DNA of 64,000 nucleotides from NCBI GenBank assembly GCA_905214735.1, contig CAJMNI010000005.1, forward strand, positions 36,738 to 100,737, in the 5' to 3' direction. Source of the DNA: an uncultured bacterium. GTDB taxonomy: Bacteria; Bacteroidota; Bacteroidia; Bacteroidales; Muribaculaceae. The notes below the pieces were generated by a model. The model was not told where the DNA came from and did not search any database. It saw nothing but the letters and a program-made list of their open reading frames with translations. Below are positions 61,960 through 64,000 of this stretch, one piece after another (within the stretch, counting starts at the first letter, position 1; each line of letters opens with the position of its first letter). Position numbers and translations under genes: made by a program.

Positions 61960-63081
61960 CTACATCATCTCTTTGCGAAACCAGTGGAGGAAAACAGTGT
62001 CGGCAATCCGGGTTCCTTCCTTGCCTTTGCTGATGAGTTCTTTGTCGAGAAGTGATTTTCGAAGTCTCGCCACGTTGGATTTCGAGCCGAGAGGATATCG
62101 GGAGTCGGGTTCGTTGGCGGTGAAGCCTGACTTTTGGCCTGAGGCCAGCCTCCGGAGGAAGTTAAGCTGATAGCTTGTCAGATTTTCCGTCTGCTGTATG
62201 AAGAAACTCTCGCATTGTTCCATCATGGCTTCGACACCCCGGATGAACGTCTCTTCATCAACTTCCGATTCAGTCACAGAGAGCACATTCCAGGCAAGTT
62301 GCTGAACGTATGATGAATAGTTTCCCACATATTCGCATATTCTGCGGGCATAATAGGCGGAAATCTTTTTGCCGTATTTTTCAAACCTTCCGCAGATGTA
62401 GGATATCCAGTATTCAGTCGGAATGCATCCCAGATTCATCATCTCGCCAAACATATAGAACGGCATCCGCCTGTTCTGGAAAATCGTTTCCATAAGATGC
62501 TTCTTGCTGCCGAACAGACAGTAGGAGACACGGGTCTGATGTTGCCAGACGCCGCGCAATCTCTTCTGCACGTCGAGGCTATGGGGAAACTCGCCTATTT
62601 GCTGGAATTCGTCGATGCAGACCACTATGTTGATATCTTTCTCCTTCGCGATGATTTCAGGCAGCGCCAGAATTTCTTCGGGACTGTATTGTTGAGGCGT
62701 AATTCCGAGAGAGATTGAAAATTCAGAGTCGATACTTCCAAAAGAGACCTTTGGTGAAATTCGCTCAAGAAATTTTCTGACATTATCGAGCACTATGCTA
62801 ATATGGTTCGATGTCGTTTTTAGAATTGCCGAAGCAAAGCGGTTGTAGAAGTCATATTCGCTCCGGCAATCATAAATATCAAGATAGACAATTTTAATCT
62901 TGGGGTTGTCAATTTCTGAGATAGCCTTTTTCACCAGCGAGGTTTTGCCCATGCGGCGCGGAGAAATCAATGTGACATTGATGCCGTTCTCAAAATTGAT
63001 TTTCAGTCTTTGGGTTTCTTTAACGCGGTCGGTGAAGTTTACTCCCTCCACCGACATGCCGTAGACAAAAGGTTTTTCCAT
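61960..63081 (-). CDS. AAA ATPase of the archaeal-type ATPase family with C-terminal winged helix
   Basis: A 373-residue cytoplasmic protein. Walker A is SPRRMGKTSLV (residues 40-50), Walker B NIVVCIDEFQQ (about 175-185), followed by LFGSKKHLM with a sensor-like position. The C-terminal 100 residues (LTSYQLNFLRRLASGQ, SNVARLRKSLLDKELISKG) form a winged helix. It belongs to the STAND-like ATP-binding proteins labelled archaeal ATPase 2 or ATP-binding protein, abundant in Bacteroidales and of unknown role. A double dyad operator-like sequence lies 58-84 bases before its start. Confidence 0.82.
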   Translation of the reverse strand: MEKPFVYGMSVEGVNFTDRVKETQRLKINFENGINVTLISPRRMGKTSLVKKAISEIDNPKIKIVYLDIYDCRSEYDFYNRFASAILKTTSNHISIVLDNVRKFLERISPKVSFGSIDSEFSISLGITPQQYSPEEILALPEIIAKEKDINIVVCIDEFQQIGEFPHSLDVQKRLRGVWQHQTRVSYCLFGSKKHLMETIFQNRRMPFYMFGEMMNLGCIPTEYWISYICGRFEKYGKKISAYYARRICEYVGNYSSYVQQLAWNVLSVTESEVDEETFIRGVEAMMEQCESFFIQQTENLTSYQLNFLRRLASGQKSGFTANEPDSRYPLGSKSNVARLRKSLLDKELISKGKEGTRIADTVFLHWFRKEMM

Positions 63082-63138
63082 AGAATCAGCCCTGAATTAA
63101 TGAATTATAATGGCAAAATTAATAAAAAATCAAGAGTT

Positions 63139-63165
63139 CACAAACTTGTGGACCACAAACTTGTG
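63139..63165. promoter_or_regulatory. Twin palindromic operator candidate
   Basis: CACAAACTTGTG occurs at 63139-63150 and 63154-63165, each with dyad symmetry, and both are enclosed in a larger inverted repeat AGAGTTCACAA/TTGTGAACTCT (63133-63171). It lies between the AAA ATPase and AraC-type genes, upstream of the former. It could be a dimer-of-dimers binding site or a hairpin. Confidence 0.5.
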
Positions 63166-63224
63166 AACTCTGCATATTACCGCAAAAGCGCCACTACAAG
63201 GGTTTTCTTTGAATCTGTATAGAA

Positions 63225-63959
63225 CTAATGACTTAAAGACCGGATGTATTCGGTTGGGGTCATGCCGGTTTCTTTTTTGAACATCCTGCTCAGGTGGGCG
63301 GGATATTCAAAACCAAGTTTATAGGCAGCCTCGGCAACCGACAGGCCCGAGGCAAGCTCGTTTTTGATCAGGCGGATAATAAACCCGCGTATATGACGGC
63401 CGGCGCTCTCACCGGTCATCTTTTTTATAAGGTCGCTGAAATAATTGACCGACATGCAGAGACGGTCTGCACATACGCTCACAGTCGGCAGACCGTTTGA
63501 CATCTGGAGTTCTTCCTCGAAATATTCTTTGAGGAAGCTGTCGAATTTTGAGAGTATGTCGTTGTTGGAAATCTTTCTCGTGAGGAATTGGCGGTTGTAG
63601 AAGCGCTGACAATACTTGAGAAGCAACGAGAGATAACTGACTAAAATGTCATTCTGAACTTCATCCCCGGTATTCTCTGTTTCCGACTTGATTCTTTTGA
63701 GGATAGAAACAACTATTTCACGCTCCTTCTCATTCATGTGAAGGGCTTCGTTAACACTGTAGTTAAAGAATGAATAGTTGCTGATCTCTTTTTCGAGCGG
63801 AGTGCCATGAATAAGATCGGGATGGAAGAGCAACGCCCAACCACCGATCGGAACCTTGTCGCCGTTCTCTTCCTTGCCGCCGATCTGACCCGGCGAGACG
63901 CAAATAAGAGATCCATCCTTATAATCATATTTGCCACAACCGTAAGTAGGGATATTCAG
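63225..63959 (-). pseudogene. AraC-type transcriptional regulator, 5' end disrupted
   Basis: The C-terminal 100 residues form an AraC/XylS DNA-binding domain with two helix-turn-helices (SVCADRLCMSVNYFSDLIKKMTG and SVAEAAYKLGFEYPAHLSRMFKKETGMTPTEYIRSL). The frame is open upstream of the ATG at 63833 through a typical AraC cupin region (LNIPTYGCGKYDYKDGSLICV, then GQIGGKEENGDKVPIGGWALLFHP). It then meets a TAA at 63960-63962, where about 55 N-terminal residues should follow. So the 5' end is broken by a rearrangement or by a misjoin near the contig end. The 202-residue frame from 63833 might still be expressed. Confidence 0.7.
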
Positions 63960-64000
63960 TTAATGGCGGTGCCGGAGGTCAGCTAAAGTCGCTCAGGCAG
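63960..64000. other. Unassigned sequence beyond the AraC break
   Basis: These 41 bases do not continue the AraC frame and match nothing I recognise. They may come from an inserted element or an assembly edge. Confidence 0.4.

Overview
The window is about 64 kb of a Bacteroidota chromosome, most likely Bacteroidales and by inference close to Muribaculaceae. Supporting signs are a type III glutamine synthetase, paired methylmalonyl-CoA mutase subunits, BspA-type leucine-rich surface proteins with C-terminal sorting tails, a CfxA-type class A beta-lactamase, Bacteroidetes-style promoters (TTTG, about 20 bases, TAnnTTTG) and weak Shine-Dalgarno sites. Core genes are GC-rich; several blocks are visibly AT-richer and look acquired. 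No rRNA, tRNA, CRISPR array or IS transposase was seen.

Layout: 1-2.5 kb holds the end of glnN, a tRNA dihydrouridine synthase and a DUF486 membrane protein. 2.5-12.3 kb is an AT-rich defence-type island. It has a 16-bp tandem repeat, a PLD-SNF2 helicase, an Eco57I-type adenine methylase whose specificity end lies in an invertible segment with a silent alternative 3' cassette, a serine recombinase, an unrecognised divergent gene, an AlbA-type relic and a foldback element with 34-bp inverted ends. 12.4-14.4 kb has a flavodiiron protein and a DedA protein. 14.5-25 kb, all on the minus strand, has a giant secreted FN3/adhesin protein, rpe, ligA, truA, speA and ssb. 25-31.5 kb has an ArgC-like protein lacking its catalytic residues, argR, and a tight operon (BadF-type kinase, SGNH hydrolase, thioredoxin-like protein, DoxX, mnmA, bifunctional nuclease). 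31.6-35.2 kb has an LRR protein, a small membrane protein, an SPFH protein and a Yip1-like protein. 35.3-43.2 kb has mutB-mutA, ftsE-radA-FMN-binding protein and mdh. 43.5-46 kb has smpB and a U32 peptidase. 46-52.2 kb is a block bounded by two homologous inverted repeats of about 115 bp, carrying a BspA-like protein and two tandem paralogous glycosidase-like proteins. 52.2-64 kb has a lipoprotein, uvrA, an acetyltransferase, a beta-lactamase, rmuC, trkA-trkH, an AAA ATPase and a 5'-broken AraC regulator.

The most interesting system is the island at 3-10.7 kb. A perfect 25-bp inverted repeat sits in frame inside the methylase gene and at the end of the recombinase gene. Inverting the 726 bases between them would replace the short current C-terminus of the methylase with a different, longer specificity domain. 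This is a phase-variable modification or restriction locus. Both specificity cassettes end prematurely at a shared CCCA junction, which suggests a real internal deletion or an assembly collapse.
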